Source of the DNA: Pleurocapsa minor GSE-CHR-MK 17-07R
GTDB taxonomy: Bacteria > Chloroflexota > Anaerolineae > Aggregatilineales > Phototrophicaceae
DNA length: 64,000 bases
Reading direction: 5' to 3'
Assembly (NCBI GenBank): GCA_019359125.1
Contig: JAHHHY010000001.1
Span: 744,001-808,000, forward strand
The notes beneath the pieces are model-generated. The model saw only the letters and a program-made list of their open reading frames with translations. It made no database searches and had not been told where the DNA came from. Below are positions 47,807 to 56,400 of this stretch, piece by piece; within the stretch, counting starts at the first letter, position 1; each line of letters starts with the position of its first letter. A program made the position numbers and the translations under genes.

Positions 47807-49381
47807 TTGATGCCTAGCCTATCCTGGGCGAAACAATTCACCGTTACAGATGACGATCTTGAATACCTCTCAGAATTTCTGCTCGTCACAGAAACGCCCC
47901 TCAAGATAGATGCACTGGCGCGTGAGTTGGTTCAGCGCCGGTTGAATGAACAAGCAGCCACCCTCGCGGACAAATACAAAGATGTAAAGCGCTATGACCC
48001 CGCAGCGGCTTATCAGGTGGGTCAGAAACTGCTGTTCGCGCATCTGGGTTCTATCGTCGGCACTGTGCAGGCGGTTCGAGCAGGCGTCAATCCTGAGGTC
48101 GAGAACTTCTCGGTCATCGAGGTCGCATTTGAGAACGAGGACACACAGCCCGACGTTCGACAGTTCGCAACTGATTTCCCTAACCATGCCCTCAGCCAGC
48201 AGGAAAACACCGATTTCACGCTGCCCGGCACGGAGACGCTGACGGCTGAGGATATCCTGGCCAGCTCACGCGATGCTATTGTCAGGCCGCTGGAACATAA
48301 ACTGCGCGAGAACGAAGAAATTGTCAGCGTGGCCGGCCTGTGGTTTCCAAAGTCGCTGGTCATGGATGTCAATCAGGGCCATCTGAACCTGTGCGAAGCC
48401 GTGCTGGACATTAGCGAAGGCGGCCCGCTTTCCACTCAGGACCTGATCGAGCAGATTGGCGGCCTCGGCAATGCCCCGGCTGACCTGCAGATATTCTCGC
48501 TCAATCTGGCCCTCAGCCAGGACAACCGCTTTGATGAAGTTGGTCCGAAAGACCAGGTGTTGTGGTTCCTGAAACGGGCAGAACCCGCAGAAATCGCCAC
48601 GGTGCCGTCGTTCCTGCGCTACACGCCAATCAATTACGACGAAGCCCTCCTCTCAGCCGAAATGAAGGCGCTGGAAGCCGAAATCGACGATGAGTGGTCG
48701 GAGCTGGACGAAGAAGCCGAGGCGGCCGATGAGGTCACCATCACGCTGGGCTATCCACATCGGCGCGCGGGCACCCTGCCGCTGAATGCCAAAATGCGCC
48801 TCATCTTCCCGACGGCGCGACGCACGGCACGCATTTATGTCACGCTGGTGGATGGTCAGGACGGCGAGGAATTCCCCGGTTGGGTAGTGCGCAAAGAGCG
48901 TTATGTGCTGGGGCTGGCGAAATTCTACAAAAAGCATCGTCTGCCGGTGGGCGCCTATATCCACATCAGCCACGGCGATGCACCCGGCAAGATCATCGTC
49001 AATTTCAACGCGCACAAGCCGCGCACCGAATACATCACGCTGATCAACCCGAAAGACAATCGCATGACGTTCCAGTATGACCGTCGTTCGATTGGCGCGG
49101 AGTACGATGATCTGCTGATCTTCGGCGTGGATGACCTCGCGGGCCTGGATGAGTTTGTGGCGCAGCAGCAGCAAAGCCGAAAAACACTCGTCGGCATCCT
49201 GCACAATCTCGTCACAGAGCTCAGCAGGACGTCCCCGCAGGGCACCGTGCATGCCAAAATGCTGTACAGCACGGCCAACGTGCTGCGCCGCGTCTCCCCC
49301 GGAGAAATCTTTGCCGAGCTGGTGAGCAGCGAAGATTTCGAGGAAGTGGGCAACAATTACTGGAAGCTCGCCGGCCGTTGA
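47807..49381 (+). CDS. Large protein of unknown function with winged-helix-like segments
   Basis: A 524-residue soluble protein I do not recognise. TTG 47807 has GGAGG eight bases before it; ATG 47810 is the next codon. An N-terminal helical segment (DLEYLSEFLLVTETPLKIDA, about 15-60) and a middle one (CEAVLDISEGGPLSTQDLIE, about 195-270) both look like winged-helix modules of the HARE-HTH kind. A Glu/Asp-rich linker lies near 285-310. The C-terminal 200 residues are beta-rich (YVTLVDGQDGEEFPGWVVRK, YIHISHGDAPGKIIVNF). It may bind nucleic acid. It heads a run with the next two genes, divergent from rpmH. Confidence 0.7.
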   Translation: MMPSLSWAKQFTVTDDDLEYLSEFLLVTETPLKIDALARELVQRRLNEQAATLADKYKDVKRYDPAAAYQVGQKLLFAHLGSIVGTVQAVRAGVNPEVENFSVIEVAFENEDTQPDVRQFATDFPNHALSQQENTDFTLPGTETLTAEDILASSRDAIVRPLEHKLRENEEIVSVAGLWFPKSLVMDVNQGHLNLCEAVLDISEGGPLSTQDLIEQIGGLGNAPADLQIFSLNLALSQDNRFDEVGPKDQVLWFLKRAEPAEIATVPSFLRYTPINYDEALLSAEMKALEAEIDDEWSELDEEAEAADEVTITLGYPHRRAGTLPLNAKMRLIFPTARRTARIYVTLVDGQDGEEFPGWVVRKERYVLGLAKFYKKHRLPVGAYIHISHGDAPGKIIVNFNAHKPRTEYITLINPKDNRMTFQYDRRSIGAEYDDLLIFGVDDLAGLDEFVAQQQQSRKTLVGILHNLVTELSRTSPQGTVHAKMLYSTANVLRRVSPGEIFAELVSSEDFEEVGNNYWKLAGR

Positions 49382-49422
49382 CCGGCTCAGGCGGACTTGA
49401 AAGCATAGACAGAGGTACAGCA

Positions 49423-49857
49423 GTGCAGCCATTACCCGGAAAGCCAGCGATGCTGCGGAAACCGACCGTAGACACGCCATTTCACATCGATTACACATGG
49501 TTCGAGCGTTCAGGTGAAGACCTTCGGCTGATCATCCTGAATCAGCTCCCCGCAGAAGTCCGCGAGAAAATGTCGCAGTCGAGCAACAATGCGACGATTG
49601 ACTATGTGGACCCGGAAACCGCCGAAGTGACGCAGCTTGACGAGCTGGGCGCCGCGCTGCGCGACGCCGCCAAGGACCCCAGCTTTATCAATCCGCATAC
49701 CCCCGTTGTGGACAGCGTTTTCCGCGTATTTCTGGGCAACGGCAATGAGCCGCTCAGCCCGAATCAGCTGGAAGAGCGCATCGGCAAGAGCGCCGCCACC
49801 ATCCTGAAGACGCTGAGCAACGGCACGCATGTTTACAAAGGTATCAGACCCGTCTAA
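49423..49857 (+). CDS. Protein of unknown function, middle gene of the unknown trio
   Basis: A 144-residue soluble protein. GTG 49423 is preferred because GAGG lies seven bases upstream; the frame stays open back to the preceding gene's stop. It contains PFHIDYTWFERSGEDLRLII, an acidic middle and a C-terminal PLSPNQLEERIGKSAATILK helix pair that could form a small helix-turn-helix. No family recognised. The short gaps on both sides (about 41 and 17 nt) suggest one transcript. Confidence 0.65.
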   Translation: MQPLPGKPAMLRKPTVDTPFHIDYTWFERSGEDLRLIILNQLPAEVREKMSQSSNNATIDYVDPETAEVTQLDELGAALRDAAKDPSFINPHTPVVDSVFRVFLGNGNEPLSPNQLEERIGKSAATILKTLSNGTHVYKGIRPV

Positions 49858-49874
49858 CCGGAGGCACGGCACGC

Positions 49875-50303
49875 ATGGGCCGCGTGATCAATACAGACAG
49901 CACAGGCAAGAACCGTAACCAGCAGATGCGCCTGGCAGCAGAGATTCTGCGCCGCCTGATGCAAAAGACCGAGCTGGACGATGAAGCACTGGACATGGTG
50001 GCCACGCTCTATTTTGCTTTCCGCAAGATCGAAGACGGCATTGAGTCTTCTGCGGGCGTGTGGGAAGACCGTGACTACTATCTGAAGGCAGAAGAGCTGC
50101 GCCGCCGCTGGGACTGGGTCAGCCGTGCTAAAGACAACATCAAGTCGCTGGCGCTGGAGGAACGCTGGGTGGACCTTCCGGCTACGCTGGTGAAGCTGCT
50201 GCCCTACTTTGCCGATATCACCGTGGTCAAGTTCACCAGCAAGCCGTCAGACTGGCAGGGGATGTATGCCAAGCTGCTGGAGGAACAGCGCAAAACGCGC
50301 TAG
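49875..50303 (+). CDS. Helical protein of unknown function, last gene of the unknown trio
   Basis: A 142-residue, mostly helical and charged protein (QQMRLAAEILRRLMQKTELD; FRKIEDGIESSAGVWEDRDY; the latter with aromatic residues). ATG 49875 has GGAGG about 12 bases upstream. It has no membrane helix or recognised domain. Its stop is eight bases from the convergent phosphofructokinase stop, leaving no room for a terminator. Confidence 0.68.
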   Translation: MGRVINTDSTGKNRNQQMRLAAEILRRLMQKTELDDEALDMVATLYFAFRKIEDGIESSAGVWEDRDYYLKAEELRRRWDWVSRAKDNIKSLALEERWVDLPATLVKLLPYFADITVVKFTSKPSDWQGMYAKLLEEQRKTR

Positions 50304-50311
50304 GCCCCAGC

Positions 50312-51400
50312 TCAGGTGCCGAACGAGATACCCAGATCGCGGGCCATCCGCACCATGTCCCCTGCGGGATCGACAGCCTTCAGGTGGCGGATAGCCTCAG
50401 TCATCAGCACTGGCACGATATCGTTGCCGCGCAACGCCACCATATAGCCCCATTTTTCCTGCGCAATCAGATCCACCGCCGCGTGACCGAACTGCGTCGC
50501 CAGAAGACGGTCACGCGGGGTGGGCTGGCCGCCGCGCTGCAAATGCCCCAGCACGGTCACGCGCACATCCGCATCCAGCTTGTCCGCCAGCAGATTGCCC
50601 ACCAGATACCCCACACCCCCCAGGCGCCCGGCAGCACTGCCCTTGTCGCCGATATAGTAGTGCTGGTCACCGCCCAGCATCGCCGCGCCTTCTGCCACCA
50701 CGACCAGGCCATAGCCCCGGCGTCCAATGCGGGTGGTCTCCATCTTGGCCGCCACCTTGTCGATGTCAAACGGGATTTCAGGAATCAGGATGGCGTCCGC
50801 CCCGCCGGCAATCCCCGAATACAGCGCGATCCATCCAGCATCACGCCCCATCACTTCCATAATCATGATGCGGTGATGGCTCTCGGCCGTCGTTTGCAGC
50901 TTGTCCAGCGCCTCGGTCGCCGTCAGAATGGCAGTATCAAACCCAAAAGTGACGTCCGTCATCGCCAGGTCATTGTCGATCGTCTTGGGTACGCCCACGA
51001 TTTTGGCACCCATCGCCACCAGCGACTGCGCAATCGCCATCGTGCCATCGCCCCCGGCGGCGACCAGCGCATCGAGGTCGAGGTCGTGTATGCGCTGAAG
51101 CGCCTGATCCGACACATCGACAACCTGCTCACTGCCGTCGGGCGCAATGACGGTGTGCGAGAACGGATTTCCGCGGTTGACAGCGCCCAGAATTGTGCCG
51201 CCCCGCGCCAGCAGGTCGCGCACACGGCCTTTGGGCAGCGGCACCGTCGATGCGCCATGCATCAGCCCATCGAATCCCTCACGAATGCCGACGACTTCCC
51301 AGCCATACTTGTTGCGGGCAGTCAGCGCCACTGCCCGGATGACCGCGTTCAGGCCGGGCGCATCGCCGCCGCCGGTTAAAATTCCAATCCGTCGTTTCAT
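50312..51400 (-). CDS. 6-phosphofructokinase (PfkA family)
   Basis: Phosphorylates fructose 6-phosphate in glycolysis. The 362-residue product starts at ATG 51400 (MKRRIGILTGGGDAPGLNA). Key residues are GGDGTM, with Gly at the position of E. coli Gly104, and PKTIDNDLAMTD, with Lys at position 124 (Gly in E. coli). The catalytic TIDND Asp is present. Gly104 predicts ATP use, while Lys124 is typical of pyrophosphate enzymes. The mixed Gly/Lys pair is known from actinobacterial ATP-dependent enzymes. ATP is therefore the better guess, but the donor is not settled. Confidence 0.92.
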   Translation of the reverse strand: MKRRIGILTGGGDAPGLNAVIRAVALTARNKYGWEVVGIREGFDGLMHGASTVPLPKGRVRDLLARGGTILGAVNRGNPFSHTVIAPDGSEQVVDVSDQALQRIHDLDLDALVAAGGDGTMAIAQSLVAMGAKIVGVPKTIDNDLAMTDVTFGFDTAILTATEALDKLQTTAESHHRIMIMEVMGRDAGWIALYSGIAGGADAILIPEIPFDIDKVAAKMETTRIGRRGYGLVVVAEGAAMLGGDQHYYIGDKGSAAGRLGGVGYLVGNLLADKLDADVRVTVLGHLQRGGQPTPRDRLLATQFGHAAVDLIAQEKWGYMVALRGNDIVPVLMTEAIRHLKAVDPAGDMVRMARDLGISFGT

Positions 51401-51541
51401 GTTGTCCGCCACAGGCAATCCGCTGCCCAGAATTCCGAAGAGCACAATGATACTGTGAGTATTACCCTCACTTTGTTGACAATCTGCACAAAATGGGTTA
51501 TCCCATTGACATGGTATTGTGCATTATATCCGAAGGCCACC

Positions 51542-53185
51542 ATGACCGATGCAGCACACCGCGTCACCATAGAAGATGTTCGTAAACTGGCCTTGCCGCT
51601 GGGCACCAAAGTCGTATCCGGCGACGGCCTGCTGCAAAGAACCGTGGCATGGACAACCGTCATTTCACCCGATGAAACGACTGCCGCCAAGACGCTGCAA
51701 ACCGAGGAGCTTATCCTGGTGGCGCAGCGCGAAAACAAGACTGGCGGCTCCAGCGATGTCGAGATAATCCGCTGGGCCTATGACAATCAGGCCTCGGCCG
51801 TCGTGATGAGCGACAATCCATCCGCCACCGCGCTGATGGAGGCCAATGCCTATGGTATCCCTGTACTGACGCTGCCACCCAACACGCGCGTACGTATGGT
51901 GGAAAAACAAATTGTCTCGCTGCTGGTGGACCGCAAGGGCCAGATTGAGCTGCGCGGCACGCAGATTTATCGCCAGCTCACGCAGATTTCTTCGCGCAAT
52001 GAAGGCATGCCAGAGCTGATCAGCGCGATGGCCCGCCTGACCAACAAAGCGGTCGTCGTGCAGGACAAGCGCCTGCAGATTCTGTACAGCAGCGTGCAGC
52101 CGCAGTTTGTCGCTTACTGGGACGATATCGAGGGCTTCCTCAAGAAGCTGGACAACCTGCCGGTGGAGCTTCAGGACCGCCTGAAGGTGACTGAAGTCGA
52201 GAATCCGGTGCTGATGCAGTCGCTGCCCACCCCCGGCCTGGCGAGGCTGGTCTCGCCCATCATCACCAAGGATATCGGGCGCGGCTATCTGAGCATCGTC
52301 GGGCGAGATAATGACCTCGATGATATTGATGCGCTGGTGGCAGAGCATGGCGCGGCCGCCTGCGCCCTGGAAATGGCGAAAGCCAAAGCGATCAGCGACA
52401 CCGAAAAGCGCCTGCGCGGCACATTTCTCGACCGCCTGCTGATCGGTGATGTCAGCCAGCAGGAAGCCATTCGCCAGGGCGAACGCTTTGACCACGACAT
52501 GACACAGACGCACATGGCCATCGTGATGGCCTGGCAGGGCGACAAGACGCCGTCACTGCGCAGGCTGGAAACGATCGTCAACAGCCTGGTCAGCTCACAG
52601 CGCGCCCATGCCCTGACGTGGCAGCGGGAGCGCGAAGAAGAAGTGCTGGTGTTTCACGCCACCGACGAAAAAGACCCGATCAGCGCGGCCATGAAACTGG
52701 CCAAAGTGTTCACGTCTGAAATCCAGAAGCAGTATCCCGGCGCACGCGTGGCCATTGGCCTGGGCCAGCCAGCGCGTGACATCACCGCGTGGCGCAGCAG
52801 CTACCGCGATGCCACCCAGGCGCTGGACCTGGCACGCCGCCTGCAAACTGACATGCCGCTGTACATCGGTGACCTGGGCGTGTATCAGCTCATCCTCAGC
52901 CTGAGCGACCGCGAGAAGCTGGTGCATTTTTACGAGAAAACGCTGGGTTCCCTGCTTGACTATGACATGCGCCAGCACGCCGACCTGATCAAGACGCTGG
53001 AAGCCTTTTTCGCCTGTCACGGCAATCTGAGCCAGACAGCCGAAATGCTGATTGTGCACCGCAATACGCTGCTCTACCGCATGAACCGCATCAACGAAAT
53101 TGCACAGGTCGATCTGGAGCGCCCGGAAATTCGGCTTGCGCTGCATCTCGCGCTGACGATCCGCCGACTGCTGGCGCTGACCTGA
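51542..53185 (+). CDS. PucR-family transcriptional regulator, upstream of gltB
   Basis: A 547-residue regulator. ATG 51542 has GAAGG five bases before it. An N-terminal PucR-type ligand domain (about 5-130, RKLALPLGTKVVSGDGLLQR) is followed by a GAF-like middle (150-300), a CdaR/GGDEF-like domain (300-430) and a C-terminal PucR helix-turn-helix (about 480-545, with LEAFFACHGNLSQTAEMLIV and HRNTLLYRMNRI). The family controls nitrogen or purine catabolism in Bacillus. It lies directly upstream of glutamate synthase in the same direction, separated by a terminator, so a role in gltB control is likely. The paralogue at 58654 shares the layout. Confidence 0.9.
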   Translation: MTDAAHRVTIEDVRKLALPLGTKVVSGDGLLQRTVAWTTVISPDETTAAKTLQTEELILVAQRENKTGGSSDVEIIRWAYDNQASAVVMSDNPSATALMEANAYGIPVLTLPPNTRVRMVEKQIVSLLVDRKGQIELRGTQIYRQLTQISSRNEGMPELISAMARLTNKAVVVQDKRLQILYSSVQPQFVAYWDDIEGFLKKLDNLPVELQDRLKVTEVENPVLMQSLPTPGLARLVSPIITKDIGRGYLSIVGRDNDLDDIDALVAEHGAAACALEMAKAKAISDTEKRLRGTFLDRLLIGDVSQQEAIRQGERFDHDMTQTHMAIVMAWQGDKTPSLRRLETIVNSLVSSQRAHALTWQREREEEVLVFHATDEKDPISAAMKLAKVFTSEIQKQYPGARVAIGLGQPARDITAWRSSYRDATQALDLARRLQTDMPLYIGDLGVYQLILSLSDREKLVHFYEKTLGSLLDYDMRQHADLIKTLEAFFACHGNLSQTAEMLIVHRNTLLYRMNRINEIAQVDLERPEIRLALHLALTIRRLLALT

Positions 53186-53208
53186 CGCCTTAAGTCTGAC
53201 TCCACCGA

Positions 53209-53239
53209 GGAGACTGTGCCGCGTGCACAGTCTCCTTTT
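53209..53239 (+). terminator. Terminator of the first PucR gene
   Basis: Stem GGAGACTGTGC/GCACAGTCTCC (53209-53219, 53225-53235) followed by TTTT, separating the regulator transcript from gltB. Confidence 0.8.
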
Positions 53240-53256
53240 GCACTCCCCCGCCCTGA

Positions 53257-53377
53257 CACTTGTGCAAAGTGCCAGAGTCACGTTCTGAAAATCTCTGTCA
53301 TTGTGCAAGTAGACCTATGCCCATGCAACTTGATACATTGTAACAAAGAGCGACACGCTCTTTTTGTGTCTACTTGC
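53257..53377 (+). promoter_or_regulatory. gltB upstream control region with repeats
   Basis: Between the terminator and gltB lie several symmetric elements. CACTT-GTGCA-AAGTG is at 53257-53271. A second TTGTGCAA copy is at 53301-53308, 41 bp from the first (53260-53267). A 10-bp perfect inverted repeat GCAAGTAGAC (53305-53314) / GTCTACTTGC (53368-53377) encloses a small hairpin AAAGAGCG-ACA-CGCTCTTT-TT (53345-53365). TAGACC-N18-TACATT (about 53311-53340) could be the promoter. Spaced TTGnnCAA sites suggest a dimeric regulator, perhaps the adjacent PucR protein. Confidence 0.5.
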
Positions 53378-53419
53378 TAAAAAACCGGGCATCCTGCACG
53401 GAGATCGAGACAAATCGCT

Positions 53420-56400
53420 ATGGATCAGCACGAACCGCCCTCCGCCGATATGGGACTCTGGCCGCTTCACTCCGAAGACACGCGCGAACGCGATGCCTGC
53501 GCGCTGATCTGCTCGGTACGCAAAGGCGGCCAGGCCACACACGGCAACGTCAAGCGCACGATTGAGGCGCTGGCACGCATGGGCCACCGTACCGGCTTTG
53601 TGGATGGCGAAGGCGACGGCGTCGGCATCATGACCGACATTCCGCGCCAGTTATGGGCCAAGACGCTGGCGCTGAAGGGCATGCGCTCGTCACTGGCCAT
53701 CGACCCGAATTTCTGGGTCGCGCATGTGATGGTTCCCGCCGATCAGCGCGCCAATGCCGCGCAGATCATCGAGTCGATTGCGCACACGCTGAGCGATGCC
53801 GGCCTGGAAGTCCTGGTGGAACAGCCGGGCAAGACCGACCGCCGCGTGCTGGGCCGCAGTGCCGAGCGCAACGAACCCGCTTTCTGGCAGCTGGCCGGGC
53901 TGAACGGCCGCACCCCGCCAGACAAGCTGGAAAGCCTGCTCTACCGCCTGCAAACGCAGATCGAACGTGAAACCGGCGTGCACTTTCCGTCCTTTTCCTC
54001 ACGCAGCGTCGTGTATAAAGTACAGGGCACGGTGGAAATTCTGCGCCGCTATTATCCCGAGCTGCGCGACCCCGAATATGCCAGCACGGTCACGCTGGGC
54101 CATGCGCGCTACAGCACCAATACCAACCCGATTTTCGAGCGCGTGCAGCCCTTCAACGTGATCGGCCACAACGGCGAATTCAACACGATTTCGCGCTTTC
54201 GCCTGGAAGCCTCCATGCTGGGTGTCAACCTGGACCCGAACAACTCGGACTCGCAGGATATCGACGGCATGATCGACGCCCTTTGCCAGCAGTTTGGCCT
54301 CGACCTGATCGAAGCGATGGAATACATCTTCCCGCCCTTCTCGCATGACCTGATGGACAATGCGACTGAAATTCACCAGATGTACCAGAATATTCGCGGC
54401 GCCTTCGGCCCATTTGCGCAGGGGCCGGCAGCCGTGGCCGCCCGTGTGGGCGATCAGTGCGTGTTCAGCGTGGATGCGCTGGGTCTGCGTCCGCTGTGGT
54501 TCGGGGAGACCGAGAAAGAATATTTCGCGTCGTCAGAGCGCGGCGTGTACCCGCTGGACATGATGTCCGCCGACCCGAAACCGCTTGCCCCTGGCGAGAA
54601 AATCGCCCTCATCATCAAGCCCGGCCGGTCTATCGAAGTGCTGGACTACCCTGCGATTCAGCGCCATGTGTATCAGCGCAGCCGTGACCGCGGCATGTTT
54701 GACCCCACGGGCACCAGCACAGGCGAATGGAAATTGTCTGGCAACGGTGCCCCGCGCCCCAATCCGTATGCCGGCCGCCCGCAGATGCCCAACGGTGGCG
54801 GAACAATTCGCACGGGTGCGCTGACTGCCACTGCTGCACAGGCCGCGGCCGTCGCTGTCGCGGCGGTAGCAGCGCCCGGATCCCCCCTGTGGAAGCAAAA
54901 AGTGGCCGGCATCAATGCGACCACTATGGCGGCACTGGGCTGGGAACGCTATCACACGCAGGTGGTTGAATCACTGGCAGAAACCAACAAGGAACTGGTC
55001 GGTTCGCTGGGCTGGGACGGCCCAGTGGGTGCCATCAGCAAGACCCGCGTGAACATTGCCGACTTCTTCAAGGAAACCGTGGCTGTCGTCACCAATCCGG
55101 CTATCGACCGTGAGCGTGAACGCGCGCAGTTCTCCAGCACCGTCTATCTTGGCCCGCGCCCGGAACTGGGCTATGCCAATCATCCTGATGACATCTGCAT
55201 CGCCTTGGACATTCCGCTGCTGGTGGGCGGTCTGAATGAGCTGGGCGACGAAGCCCTGCTCAAATCTGTGGCGGCGAAGCACGGCACGCGCACGGTCGAT
55301 GATGTACTGGCCGCATTTGGTGAGCGCGCCGTCGTGCTGCAAATGACCGCCGGCATCAACGAACGCATCGAAGAGGGCCTGAATCGCCTGAAAGCCGCGG
55401 CCATTGATGCCGTGCTGCATGGCGCGCAGCTTATCGTGCTGGATGACACCGCTGCGCTGGACGGCCGTGAACTGTGGATTGATCCGCTGCTGGCCGTGGC
55501 TGCTGTGGACCGCGCCCTGCGCGAGTCTGACACATCGCCCAATCTGCGCCGCCAGACCGGCCTGGTGCTGCGTTCCGGCGCGCTGCGTGACCTGCATGAT
55601 GTGACGATGGCGCTGGGCCTTGGTGCCAACGCGCTGGTCCCGTATGCGCTGTATGCCGTCGGGCTGGGCATCGCCCCGCGCCCGCCGCGCGAGCCGCTGG
55701 CTGAGGAAGAAGCCTTCAAGCGCCTGTCGAACGTGGTCGGTGCGCTGATCGGCGGCCTGCAGAAAGTCACCTCGACCATCGGCTGTCATGAGCTGCGCGG
55801 CTATGGCCTGTCATTCAGCTCGATTGGCCTGTCGACCGCCATCGCGGACATCTTTGGCACGGCCAACTACTTTGGCTCTGCCGAGCGCGGACTGACGTGG
55901 AGCGGCCTGAAGGCAGGCGCAGAAATTCGTGCTGCCGAGATGCGCGGTGAAAAAGCCGTCAAGCTGGAAAACCCGGATCGCCTGTATCCGAAGATGTGGA
56001 AAAAAGTCGAGGATATCGCCCTCGGTGAGATGACGCTCGAAGAATACGAACCGGCCATGCTGGCGCTGGAAAAAGAGATGCCGGTCGCGCCGCGCCATCT
56101 GATTGGCCTGCGTGTGACCGATTCACCCGTCAGCCCGGCCGATGTCGACCTGACGATTGCCGGCCACGACCTGCCCATCCTGATCGGCGCGATGTCGTTT
56201 GGCTCGCAGGGTGAGCTGGCCTACACCGCTTACGGTGAAGCCGCCGCGAAGCTCAATATCCTGTGCGTGAACGGCGAAGGCGGCGAGCTGCCCCATATGA
56301 TGGGCCGATTCCCGCGCAACCGTGGCAACCAGATCGCCTCTGCGCGCTTTGGCGTGAATATCGAGTTCCTGAACTCGTGCGATTTCCTCGAAATCAAGAT

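Noticed and set aside
53240-53420. Glutamine riboswitch before gltB
   Set aside because: I looked for glnA-motif or downstream-peptide sequence signatures and saw none; the symmetry fits protein operators or a simple hairpin better.
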